Below the pieces are notes generated by a model, which worked only from the letters and a program-made list of their open reading frames with translations, ran no database searches and was not told where the DNA came from. A stretch of 25,227 bases of DNA from an uncultured Ruminococcus sp. (lineage in GTDB: Bacteria; Bacillota; Clostridia; Oscillospirales; Ruminococcaceae): contig CAMWJT010000001.1 of NCBI GenBank assembly GCA_947174625.1, forward strand, positions 1 to 25,227, in the 5' to 3' direction. Below are positions 16,047 to 23,869 of the stretch, piece by piece (the first letter of the stretch is position 1; each line of letters opens with the position of its first letter). Position numbers and translations under genes: made by a program.

Positions 16047-17256
16047 ATTTGATGACCTCCTGTAGTTTTTTTTGCAGCCGGAGTGATGCATCATTCAGAA
16101 ATGGCATAAGCATCAGCAGAAGACAATTGTAATGGACACTCACCCACACGTTGTTCACAACAGTAAAAATTGCTAAAGATAAGAGCCAAACAAACAGCTT
16201 CTTATCATTTGTACGACAGGAATAGTGAATCAAAAAGCTGTATACTGCCAGCAACAGCAACGTAAATACCAAACCGTAGCCGAGTATCGCATAGATATAG
16301 CCGGAATCAATATAGAAGTAATTTGTTGTAACAATACGACCGTTGATCATATTATTGGTTTCAATAAACTGCCCGAAGGGCTTGACATGATATCGCTGAA
16401 ACGCAATTTTAGAAAGATACAGACGTCCTGAAAGCAGATCGTTAAGCTCACGCCACCATCTTCTTTGTGAATTATATTTTAAGCTTCCAATAATCGTAAA
16501 AAGGAAGAAGCCCGGAAATACCAGCAGAGAAAGCCGTCTGTATAGTTTCCGGTTCAGCGTCACAAAATCCATCTTTATCATCACCACATAAAGCAGTACA
16601 ACAAACAGTGACAGATAGTATGTCAAGCGCAGTGTGCTGTTGTAGTAAATGTAGTTGTTGAGCAGTACAAATGCGATAATTTCGACCCAGTGCAGTTTTT
16701 TTCTAACATACAAATATGCTAGCATATTAAACATAATAATGTAAGGATAGCTGCCGTAATAGGAAAAACCTAGGCTATGTGCCAATGCTCCTTCATGGTA
16801 ATATACCCGGTCAGGTAGGACACCTGCTTTACAAGAAAGAATGACTAGACAGGTGGCCGAGAAGGTTGCCACGATCGAGGTACGTGCAATTTTATTGACA
16901 TCTACTGCTCCTGCATTTATGATGAAAAGCGAAAAAAGAAGCAGATTCTTGCGCCCTGTAGTTAGTACTGCCAAACACATCACTACCACAATAATTATAT
17001 GTAGCAGTATCCGCTTTGTGTCAAACTGCTTTTGCAAAAACCAAAGAAATACCAAAACTCCACAGGATGCATACATAACTAAAGAAGAGAGCACAGATGC
17101 AAATGCAAACAATGAACTGCTCAATACCGCAGTAAAACTGTAGATTGAATATACCAAAAGGAACAATAATTCCCTATCTAGTGTAATGCTGTATGGACGA
17201 ATAACATATCGTGCTTGGAATGAGGATTTTAGATGCAGTGCGGAGGCAATTTTCAT
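16030..17256 (-). CDS. wzy: Polysaccharide polymerase
   Basis: A 408-residue membrane protein with about ten to twelve hydrophobic segments and a large polar loop around LKYNSQRRWWRELNDLLSGRLYLSKIAFQRYHVKPFGQ. The R..L.SGR...W/K motif followed by GYG further on is typical of Wzy proteins, which are otherwise very divergent. Wzy joins flipped repeat units at the outer face of the membrane. The ATG at 17256 lies 3 nt past the stop of the galactofuranosyltransferase gene, with GGGGGCG inside the end of that gene as the likely ribosome binding site. The call rests on topology, the loop motif and its place in the operon. Confidence 0.82.
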   Translation of the reverse strand: MKIASALHLKSSFQARYVIRPYSITLDRELLFLLVYSIYSFTAVLSSSLFAFASVLSSLVMYASCGVLVFLWFLQKQFDTKRILLHIIIVVVMCLAVLTTGRKNLLLFSLFIINAGAVDVNKIARTSIVATFSATCLVILSCKAGVLPDRVYYHEGALAHSLGFSYYGSYPYIIMFNMLAYLYVRKKLHWVEIIAFVLLNNYIYYNSTLRLTYYLSLFVVLLYVVMIKMDFVTLNRKLYRRLSLLVFPGFFLFTIIGSLKYNSQRRWWRELNDLLSGRLYLSKIAFQRYHVKPFGQFIETNNMINGRIVTTNYFYIDSGYIYAILGYGLVFTLLLLAVYSFLIHYSCRTNDKKLFVWLLSLAIFTVVNNVWVSVHYNCLLLMLMPFLNDASLRLQKKLQEVIKFATKT

Positions 17257-17259
17257 AAA

Positions 17260-18345
17260 TCATCGTTCGCCCCCAATCTTCACCAAAACTTGATCCAATA
17301 TCGTATAAAAATAGTATCCGCTGCGCAGCTTATCAGCGATTTTCTTGGTGTTCAAACACATCTGCACATACTCCTCATCGGATACATTGCGGATGGCATC
17401 CTCTAGCTCATATAGGCTGTCCACAGCAATGCCAACATAGTACTTCTGCACAAAATCCGCAATCGCTGCCTGGCGCCATACAATAACCGGAAGATTGGAT
17501 GAAAGATACAGCGAGGTCTTGTGAGGATTGTTGTATTTCAAATATTCTCCTGTATTTCCGGTACAGGTCTCAACGGATGGGCCGTCCCAGACCAATCCAA
17601 AATCCCCCTCCAGCTTTTCCGGTAATTCCGCCGCCGGAAAAGAGCCGTGATAGATCATTTTTTCATTTGTACATGTTTCATCAAAGGAAAGTCCAAACAG
17701 ATTTACACTCAGTCCAGCATTCCGTTCGTCATCATGTATATGATAGATGTATCCGCTCTTTGTTTTTAGTAGATTTCCTGCAACAGCAATGGAGGGCGTT
17801 TCACTTTTGCCAGAATGCGAAGGCACAGCTACATCACTTAAATAATCAAAAATCTCCAAGCAGAAAAGCTTCTCTGCTTGATACCCGCTCGAAATCATAT
17901 ACTGCTTCATCCGCTCATTATGGCAAATGATCGCATCAAACTTTGGAAGCATCTCTTTTTCCAGATGATCTACAACAGATTCATTGACCTGTATTGCACC
18001 TACAATGCCTTTCCGTAAGGTTTCCAGATCGTGAATCAGCGCAATCATACGAATTCCATTTTTCTGAATCCTATCGATATACTGCGGCAACAAACGCCCT
18101 GCATAAAGCGGATACTGGAATATCAGCACATCCCCACTTTCCAAGGTTTTCAGAACGGTTTTCCAGAATTTGACTGCCTGTGTATACTTCCACGGCTGAA
18201 GAATGGGCTTAGGAAGTGTTTCATCAGGCGGTGGAAGCGGCAAAAACTGATAGTTTCTCTTCTCGCAAAGTGCAAGAATATCAGAGGGAGCCTTTGCTCC
18301 AGCAGTCTGTCTCGTTTGATTTGCAAGACCAGTATAATAAATCAA
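17260..18345 (-). CDS. Galactofuranosyltransferase-like glycosyltransferase
   Basis: A 361-residue cytoplasmic glycosyltransferase of the two-domain GT-B type. IALIHDLETLRKG, NERMKQYMISSGY, AVAGNLLKTKSGYIY and especially GLVWDGPSVETCTGNTGEYLKYNNPHKTSLYLSSNLPVIVW are shared with the bacterial beta-1,6-galactofuranosyltransferase (WbbI-like) group as I know it. Glf at the end of the operon supplies the UDP-Galf donor, which strengthens the call. The start is TTG at 18345 with GAGGGTG upstream. It is tightly coupled to the polymerase gene that follows. Confidence 0.85.
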   Translation of the reverse strand: MIYYTGLANQTRQTAGAKAPSDILALCEKRNYQFLPLPPPDETLPKPILQPWKYTQAVKFWKTVLKTLESGDVLIFQYPLYAGRLLPQYIDRIQKNGIRMIALIHDLETLRKGIVGAIQVNESVVDHLEKEMLPKFDAIICHNERMKQYMISSGYQAEKLFCLEIFDYLSDVAVPSHSGKSETPSIAVAGNLLKTKSGYIYHIHDDERNAGLSVNLFGLSFDETCTNEKMIYHGSFPAAELPEKLEGDFGLVWDGPSVETCTGNTGEYLKYNNPHKTSLYLSSNLPVIVWRQAAIADFVQKYYVGIAVDSLYELEDAIRNVSDEEYVQMCLNTKKIADKLRSGYYFYTILDQVLVKIGGER

Positions 18346-18385
18346 AAATCATCACCCTCATTATTACAGTATATCTGACAGTTGC

Positions 18386-19435
18386 TCACTCAGCTTGCTG
18401 CCGGAGTAGCGCAATTGTACGCCGTACTCCTTCTTCCATAGAAAAATTCGCCTTCCATCCAAGAGCCTCCAACTTTTCCGAAGTAAGGCTGGAGTTATCC
18501 ATCATGTTGAAGCTCTGCTGTTCCTGTACCGATGCATCTTCAAACTCCACCCTGCACCCAGCATACGCTGCATACGCCTCAGCAAGCTGCCGAATACTAA
18601 CAATAGAATCACGGTTAGAGATGTTATATGCCTCCGCCGAAGCACCCTTAAGTAATACCGTCAGAATCGCCGATGCACAGTCCGCACCATAGCAATAGGA
18701 GCGCAGCTGTGTACCGACACTCTTCATCAAGATATTCTTCCCTGCCGCTGCTTCCCGTGCAAACTGTGCGGCTGCACGAGAGTCAAACGGCGTCATTGTA
18801 GGTCCGTAAATATGCCCAGGTCTAACCATAACAGTGTCCACATGGTATTCTGCTGTATAGCAGGCACACAGCGTTTCAGAAGCACGCTTGCCACTCGGAT
18901 AACAAGCTCTAGGGTTCAAAAAGTCGACATACCCATAATCACCTTCACAGTATGGCTGATCTGAATTAGCCTTTTGTCCATATACTTCACTAGAAGAAAT
19001 ATACAGTACACGACTCGAACCCGCTGAACGTGCATAATCCAATAGTTCCTTGATGCCGGTGACATTCGCCAGCAACGTTTCTACCGGCTCTTTCGCATAA
19101 GCAGCCGGATGCGCATTACTTGCGGCATGAATAATATAGTCTGCTTTAAACGAGAAATCCAACGTTTTCAAAGCATTGTAATATATATAGTGTAGATACT
19201 GCTCATTCAAAAACGGCGCAAATCTCTTCTCAATTTCTTCCTTTGTTAGTGCAGCCAAATAGATGGTAATTCCCATATTCTGAAAGCGGTTCGCATAAAT
19301 CAAACTGTCAACAATACTCGACCCGATCAAGCCGCTGCAGCCTGTAATTAAAATGCTTTTATCCCTCAGATCTGAAAGATCAACAGATTCACACACAATT
19401 CGCAGTTCTTCTTCATATAGGTCAGAATACTTCAT
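18386..19435 (-). CDS. NAD-dependent epimerase/dehydratase (extended SDR)
   Basis: A 349-residue extended short-chain dehydrogenase. The nucleotide-binding motif TGCSGLIG is at 31-38, AASNAHP at 104-110, YISSSEVYG at 145-153, and the catalytic pair is Y179 and K183 in YPSGK. It acts on a nucleotide-activated sugar or polyol. The exact reaction cannot be read from the sequence. It lies 11 nt after the IspD-like cytidylyltransferase, so its substrate is most likely the CDP-linked compound made there. The ATG at 19435 has GGAGG 5 nt upstream; readings further upstream would bury this site. Confidence 0.88.
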   Translation of the reverse strand: MKYSDLYEEELRIVCESVDLSDLRDKSILITGCSGLIGSSIVDSLIYANRFQNMGITIYLAALTKEEIEKRFAPFLNEQYLHYIYYNALKTLDFSFKADYIIHAASNAHPAAYAKEPVETLLANVTGIKELLDYARSAGSSRVLYISSSEVYGQKANSDQPYCEGDYGYVDFLNPRACYPSGKRASETLCACYTAEYHVDTVMVRPGHIYGPTMTPFDSRAAAQFAREAAAGKNILMKSVGTQLRSYCYGADCASAILTVLLKGASAEAYNISNRDSIVSIRQLAEAYAAYAGCRVEFEDASVQEQQSFNMMDNSSLTSEKLEALGWKANFSMEEGVRRTIALLRQQAE

Positions 19436-19446
19436 AGTTCCTCCGA

Positions 19447-20160
19447 TTATTTCAGCCAACTGTCCTTTTTGGTATGCAACAGTGCCTTGAATATCATCAT
19501 ATCTTCAATTGTAGTAATTTTGAGATTCTCCTCTGAACCCTTGGAAAAATAAACCGTTTCACCGAGCTGTTGCATCAGTGTACAGGATGCTGCAGTTTCA
19601 GTAATGCTCTGCTTTTGTGCCTCATCATGTGCCCAAAGAAGCTTACCTAGTGTATAGGTATGCGGTGTTTGGGTACGGAAAAGCTGCTCACGGGGAATAG
19701 ACATGGTTGAGGATATACCATCGTCATTACTGCGGAACACTGCTTCCACACACGGAATTGCAGCCACAGCACTGCCGTACTTCTTGAATGTTGCCAGACT
19801 GTTAGAAATGATCTCGCTAGATACCATGCAGCGATTACCATCATGCACCATTACAACATCGTCCGCTTTCAACTCCTCACTAAGCTTCTTCAAACCATTG
19901 TAGATGGATTCTTGTCCTGTTTGTCCACCAGGTACGATCCAGCGGAGCTTAGTTATATTAAACTGATTTGCATAAGCCTGTACAACATCGACCCATGAAG
20001 GAATCGTCACAACTAAAATTGCATCGACCAGCGGATGCTCCTGAAAAGCAGCCATTGTATGGATCAAAATCGGCTTATTTTCAACATGGATAAACTGTTT
20101 CGGAATATCCTGCCCCATTCTGGTACCAGAACCGGCAGCAGTCAATAATGCTACAGTCAT
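19447..20160 (-). CDS. IspD/TarI-like cytidylyltransferase
   Basis: A 237-residue CTP-dependent transferase. The CTP-binding loop is AAGSGTRMG (8-16) followed by PKQF (20-23). The second metal motif is VHDGNR (105-110), where IspD normally has HDAAR. The C-terminus has ENLKITTIEDM as in IspD. The divergent HDGNR motif and its place in a glycan operon next to an SDR suggest a CDP-polyol or CDP-sugar role rather than isoprenoid synthesis. In teichoic acid and capsule loci such enzymes make CDP-ribitol or similar donors, some of which are used by LicD-type transferases. The ATG at 20160 has GTGAGG upstream. Confidence 0.88.
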   Translation of the reverse strand: MTVALLTAAGSGTRMGQDIPKQFIHVENKPILIHTMAAFQEHPLVDAILVVTIPSWVDVVQAYANQFNITKLRWIVPGGQTGQESIYNGLKKLSEELKADDVVMVHDGNRCMVSSEIISNSLATFKKYGSAVAAIPCVEAVFRSNDDGISSTMSIPREQLFRTQTPHTYTLGKLLWAHDEAQKQSITETAASCTLMQQLGETVYFSKGSEENLKITTIEDMMIFKALLHTKKDSWLK

Positions 20161-20202
20161 ATGAAACCTCACTTTACAATACACATAAAATTCAAATAAT
20201 CC

Positions 20203-21070
20203 TTAGAGTTTCAGCTCTAAGACCACATGCTTCTCAATATCCTCAGGCTTTGGCAGCTTCATATAGTCACCGTACATTTTTTCCAGATATTTGCGCACAC
20301 CTTTCATAATAGAAAGCTGAACCATTTTTCCGTCAAATACATAATCGCATCGCTTCATTTCACACGCCCATTCCCGTTCATACATTCTTTAAAGAAATGC
20401 TTTCTACCAACCGGAACAGTGACATACTTTGAATGATCATTCTTGCACATTTGATTCACATTATTTCATGCATGAACCCCTGTGTTCAGCGACAATCCTA
20501 ACAGCGCCTTGCCAATACGAATTTTTTTCCGGAACACCTTCTCAGCCTCAGCATTTCCCTTAACCAGACTCATATTTAGTTCACGGTTCTCTTAAAAAAG
20601 ACGGCAGGAAAGCAAGAACCCTAATGCCAATGACATAAAGCCATGAATATAGCGAAAAGGAAGAAAATTATAGGTGTTCTCCATCAAAAAGATATCCACA
20701 TAAACACCACATTCCAGATTTTTTTATCCTCTCTAGAACGGCATACCGTTCTTTTTTCGAATCCGAGGAAATCCAAGTCCATAATTATGTGTATGCTCTG
20801 GAGTGTGTAACCAAAATTTGTTCCCCATTTCCTTTTCAAAACATTTTTTTACTTTTCATAATCTTTACGTGACATCAATGAATCAACATCATCCCACGGG
20901 ATGAAACCTTTGTGCCGCACTGCTCCGAGCAGGGTACCGCCGAATAAATAATAGCGAATTCCGTTCACCTCGCAAAACTCTGCCAGTGTAGACATCATCT
21001 CAACCAAATGCAATTTCAATACATCCAAATCGATGTACTCGCCGCAGTTTTCTTTTGTCATTTTTTCCAT
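20203..21070 (-). pseudogene. Broken LicD gene with several frameshifts
   Basis: A LicD protein can be followed through several frames. The N-terminus (21070-20849) has YYLFGGTLLGAVRHKGFIPWDDVDSLMSRKDYEK, in which the acidic cluster WDDDID has lost a residue. The middle reads CGVYVDIFLMENTYNFLPFRYIHG in another frame and ends at a stop. Further on, CKNDHSKYVTVPVGRKHFFKE is followed by a frame change near 20383, and the C-terminus MYEREWACE...YGDYMKLPKPEDIEKHVVLEL closes at 20203. These pieces align in order with the intact LicD just upstream (21086-21997), for example CGLCIDIFPVENTYN and CKNEKSKYVVIPSG. It is therefore a decayed relative or tandem duplicate and cannot make an active enzyme. 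Confidence 0.88.
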
Positions 21071-21085
21071 CTTAGTTCCATCTCA

Positions 21086-21997
21086 TTATTTCAAATTTTC
21101 CGTTTCCATCTCAAGCATCACATGACGTTCGTGCTTGGACTCCGGTGGAATCTCCATGTAGTTGTTTCCATAAAGAATTGTTAGATACTGAACATACCCT
21201 TCTGTAACATTAACGACTCTGCCCTCAAATGTCATACATACAGACGCGCAGAACCATGCTCTCTCATACATTTCTCGGAAAAACTGGTGCTGTCCAGAAG
21301 GAATTACCACATATTTGGACTTCTCGTTCTTGCATTGCTTCATCCAGTTCGCATTCCAGCGAAACCACTTCTTCTGCGGAATCACTGTAAAAAACTTTGC
21401 CATATGGATGCGCTTTTTTGCATACCGTTCCAATTCCTTATTGAACTTCCCGAACCGCAGAACCTCATCGGCATTGGACAAAAATCGTAGACATGACATG
21501 ACATACCGAAACCACATACAGCCCATACCATGAATATATCTGCGCACAGGATCATTGTAAGTATTCTCAACGGGGAAGATGTCAATACAAAGTCCGCACT
21601 GTTCTACATTTTTTTCCATGAGTTTGCGAGCACGGACATTCTTTAGCATGATATGAACCATCATCTGATCGTAGTCTGCCGTTTCGCCAGGAACACAGAT
21701 CCAGTATTTATCTCCAAATTTTTCACGAAACAGCGGCAGGAAACGTTCAAGCTCGCATCTGCGCATATTCAAATCAATATCATCGTCCCACGGAATAAAG
21801 CCATGATGTCTAACTGCCCCTAACGCTGTGCCTCCGCTAAGTTGGTAATCAATCCCATTTTCCTGACAGACGCTGATGATATCCTCCATTATCATTAACA
21901 ATTTTTTTTGGATCAGCTTCAGCGTTTCATCATCTATAACGATACATTCGCCGCTATCCATACAGGATTTTTTTAAGATACTAGCCAAATTCGCCAT
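21086..21997 (-). CDS. LicD-family phosphotransferase (copy 3)
   Basis: A 303-residue LicD protein if started at the ATG at 21997. SGGTALGAVRHHGFIPWDDDID spans 54-75 with WDDDID at 70-75. CGLCIDIFPVENTYNDPVRRYIHG and the C-terminal YGNNYMEIPPESKHERHV complete the family pattern. The start is uncertain: GGAGG lies 13 nt before 21997, which is rather far, and the frame stays open to a TTG at 22063 without a ribosome binding site. It is followed within 15 nt by a broken relative. The IspD-like/SDR pair downstream may supply its donor (inference). Confidence 0.85.
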   Translation of the reverse strand: MANLASILKKSCMDSGECIVIDDETLKLIQKKLLMIMEDIISVCQENGIDYQLSGGTALGAVRHHGFIPWDDDIDLNMRRCELERFLPLFREKFGDKYWICVPGETADYDQMMVHIMLKNVRARKLMEKNVEQCGLCIDIFPVENTYNDPVRRYIHGMGCMWFRYVMSCLRFLSNADEVLRFGKFNKELERYAKKRIHMAKFFTVIPQKKWFRWNANWMKQCKNEKSKYVVIPSGQHQFFREMYERAWFCASVCMTFEGRVVNVTEGYVQYLTILYGNNYMEIPPESKHERHVMLEMETENLK

Positions 21998-22021
21998 TCG
22001 TTTATTGATTCCTCCAGTAGA

Positions 22022-22180
22022 ATTTCCCTCAATTCCGTTATCACCACTAAATACATAGCTCAAGATGCAGTTAATCAGGTTGTTCTCGGTGCAGATCCTG
22101 ACAAACTCAATGAGTATCTACAAGGCAGCATTCTGTATATTTTTCGATTCTTTTCATTCATAGTTTCCTCTTATTTTTGA
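22022..22180 (+). pseudogene. Possible short relic of an unrelated gene, opposite strand
   Basis: The plus strand reads NSVITTKYIAQDAVNQVVLGADPDKLNEYL with a strong purine-any-pyrimidine codon pattern, ending at a stop at 22178-22180 after a hydrophobic stretch that looks like chance. The fragment resembles the C-terminal part of a soluble protein and runs against the operon, in the gap between the Alg13-like and LicD genes. I cannot name its family. On the minus strand the same gap has AGAGGAAACT before an ATG at 22161, opening a 28-codon frame that goes nowhere. Either could be a leftover of rearrangement here. Confidence 0.3.
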
Positions 22181-22236
22181 TAATGTGCAATCTATGAAGA
22201 GGCTTGTATTGGATTTCTTATGGAAACCGTGACCAA

Positions 22237-22728
22237 TCATGCGAACATTTTTCCAACTATTTTATCTAGCCTATTGTTGAATTCCTTATTATTGCTCTTA
22301 AGAGATACAGGCATAGAGCCACAGATATTATCGTAATCAGCAATAGTCTCTGCCAGCTTAAAAATGTCCTCTACAACAATAATATTTCCCTGTCGCTCCG
22401 CAACCGCTTTCGAAAATTCTACCTGATGATCATTGACATGCTCATCAAACTCTTTTTTTCGAGGAACCACAATCGGAATCTTACCAACCTGCAATGGCAT
22501 AATGAAACTTGAAGGGCCACCATGGGTAATAACAATTCTAGCTTTTTCTACGAACTCAACTATCTGAGAATACGGATATAGCTTGCTCCACTCACAATGC
22601 TTAGGTTCATATGTAGAGAAACCTGTTTGCATTATCACTTCTTCATCGTGCTCGTCAGCCCACTTATCCATATACTCAATCAATCTATTAAATGGCTGCT
22701 CATGAGTACCGACAGTTACAAATATCAT
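22237..22728 (-). CDS. Alg13-like glycosyltransferase catalytic subunit
   Basis: A 163-residue protein equal to the C-terminal, UDP-sugar-binding half of a GT28-type glycosyltransferase. MIFVTVGTHEQPFNRLIEY opens the fold, ITHGGPSS (67-74) and the PRKKEFDEHVNDHQ segment (89-102) bind the nucleotide sugar. In pneumococcal Cps14G/Cps14F-type pairs this subunit, with its Alg14-like partner, adds beta-1,4-galactose to lipid-linked glucose; the sugar here is not certain. The ATG at 22728 has AGGAGAGAGG upstream and lies 25 nt after the partner gene. Confidence 0.92.
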   Translation of the reverse strand: MIFVTVGTHEQPFNRLIEYMDKWADEHDEEVIMQTGFSTYEPKHCEWSKLYPYSQIVEFVEKARIVITHGGPSSFIMPLQVGKIPIVVPRKKEFDEHVNDHQVEFSKAVAERQGNIIVVEDIFKLAETIADYDNICGSMPVSLKSNNKEFNNRLDKIVGKMFA

Positions 22729-22753
22729 TTACCTCTCTCCTATATGCTCCGCA

Positions 22754-23230
22754 TCAAAAAATACTGCCCAAATTGATCGCTTTCTTATATACTTGTTTCA
22801 TTTCTTCCCACTCAACGATAAACTTGTCCGCAACAGGATAGCAGATTTTGCCAGATATGGTCGGTTTGTCAATACGGTCAAAAACTTCAATATAAATAGT
22901 TTTAGCACCCATAAACTTACCAATCCAAAAAAATGGAATTGCAGGTGCAGCTCCAGAAGAAATAATAAGATCCGGACGTTCTTTTTTCAGTATTTTAATA
23001 GCACGCTGTGTGTTAATGATGAGAGCCTTAATGCTGCGATTCGAGGGATAGTATACAGGATATAATTTCTCGCCCTTCAAAAGACTTCTTGCATCCTCTT
23101 TGTCGAAAGTAGCCCAGAAACGTTCTTTGTTCTCCCAAAACGGCTTTAACATGTAAAGGTGTGTCAAGTGTCCACCTGACGAACCAACTAAACAGACTTT
23201 GAGTTTTTTATTATTTTTCGTTTTTTCCAT
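22754..23230 (-). CDS. Alg14-like glycosyltransferase membrane subunit
   Basis: A 158-residue protein corresponding to the N-terminal acceptor-side half of a split GT28-type glycosyltransferase. VGSSGGHLTHLYML (15-28) is the family signature, with PDLIISSGAAPAIPFFWIGKFMGAKTIYIEVFDR further on; the apolar stretch around 95-110 should hold it at the membrane. It recruits the Alg13-like partner encoded next. It is the first gene of the operon. The ATG at 23230 has AAGGATGAGAG upstream. Confidence 0.92.
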   Translation of the reverse strand: MEKTKNNKKLKVCLVGSSGGHLTHLYMLKPFWENKERFWATFDKEDARSLLKGEKLYPVYYPSNRSIKALIINTQRAIKILKKERPDLIISSGAAPAIPFFWIGKFMGAKTIYIEVFDRIDKPTISGKICYPVADKFIVEWEEMKQVYKKAINLGSIF

Positions 23231-23598
23231 TATCTCTCATCCTTATGTCTATAATCAAAATCAGCAATTAATGATCTAAATTCAAATAATCCATTCATTC
23301 ATAAACAAAACAATAGACCCATGCTTGCTTTTCAACCATTCCATTTCTCATCTAATAATCCGCATAAATCATCCAATCCATGCCAATTTATATGCTAAAA
23401 TCCAACTATCGTCCCAACACTCCCCCAGAAGTCCAGCCATTCTGGGTTCTGTCTTTTATGCTATCTTGTCACAACAATTAAAACTAATAAACAATCTTCC
23501 GATAAAAATGAGGGAATAATTACAATCAAGAACCAAATGACTAACTGTACCAAATCAATCATAACCCAACAATTGATGAATCACACAGCAATGTTATG
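23231..23598 (-). promoter_or_regulatory. Long untranslated leader of the polysaccharide operon
   Basis: About 370 nt lie between the predicted transcription start near 23598 and the first gene at 23230, with no convincing coding frame. The one clear structure is a 7-bp stem CCCAGAA (23424-23430) / TTCTGGG (23440-23446) with a 9-nt loop; no T-run follows it on the minus strand. A leader this long before a 20-kb operon could hold an antitermination or attenuation element, but I recognise no known class. Confidence 0.4.
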
Positions 23599-23604
23599 CT
23601 TTAT

Positions 23605-23633
23605 ATTATAACACCTACAACGTGTTTTGTCAA
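23605..23633 (-). promoter_or_regulatory. Consensus promoter of the polysaccharide operon
   Basis: On the minus strand TTGACA (23628-23633), a 17-bp spacer and TATAAT (23605-23610): a perfect sigma-A promoter. No other promoter of this quality was noticed before glf, so it probably drives all genes down to the terminator at 3001-3043. Confidence 0.85.
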
Positions 23634-23639
23634 TAGTAA

Positions 23640-23869
23640 ATTTTGATCAAAAATATATCATTGTACATTCAAATTTGTTAATTTTTCTCAACTTTGCCCC
23701 TTAAGCAAGCGAATGAAGAGAAAATTCAGTAAAATTTCTGTCTGTCTCCAGAATCGTCCAGAATGCCTTTTGAAGCTCCCTGAAATTCAGGGGTATTGTT
23801 TTACAATTTTTCTGTTAAAACGTCTCTACAGTGCTTTTAAATGATTTTACGAAGATTCTGGAAATAGAA
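23640..23869. other. Intergenic region between rep and the operon promoter
   Basis: I see no gene here. It contains a palindrome CCCTGAAATTCAGGG (23778-23792), a direct repeat TCCAGAAT (23747-23754 and 23757-23764) with an inverted copy ATTCTGGA at 23855-23862, and a small hairpin ATTGT/ACAAT (23795-23807). One of these may end the rep transcript, but none has a good T-run on the minus strand. Confidence 0.4.

Noticed and set aside
19447..20160. Isoprenoid IspD proper
   Set aside because: The fold is IspD-like, but HDGNR replaces HDAAR and the gene is coupled to an SDR inside a glycan operon, so a role in CDP-linked glycan donors is more likely.
23325..23519. 64-codon plus-strand frame in the operon leader
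   Set aside because: It has no ribosome binding site, unusual composition and no family similarity; it is more likely untranslated leader read backwards.
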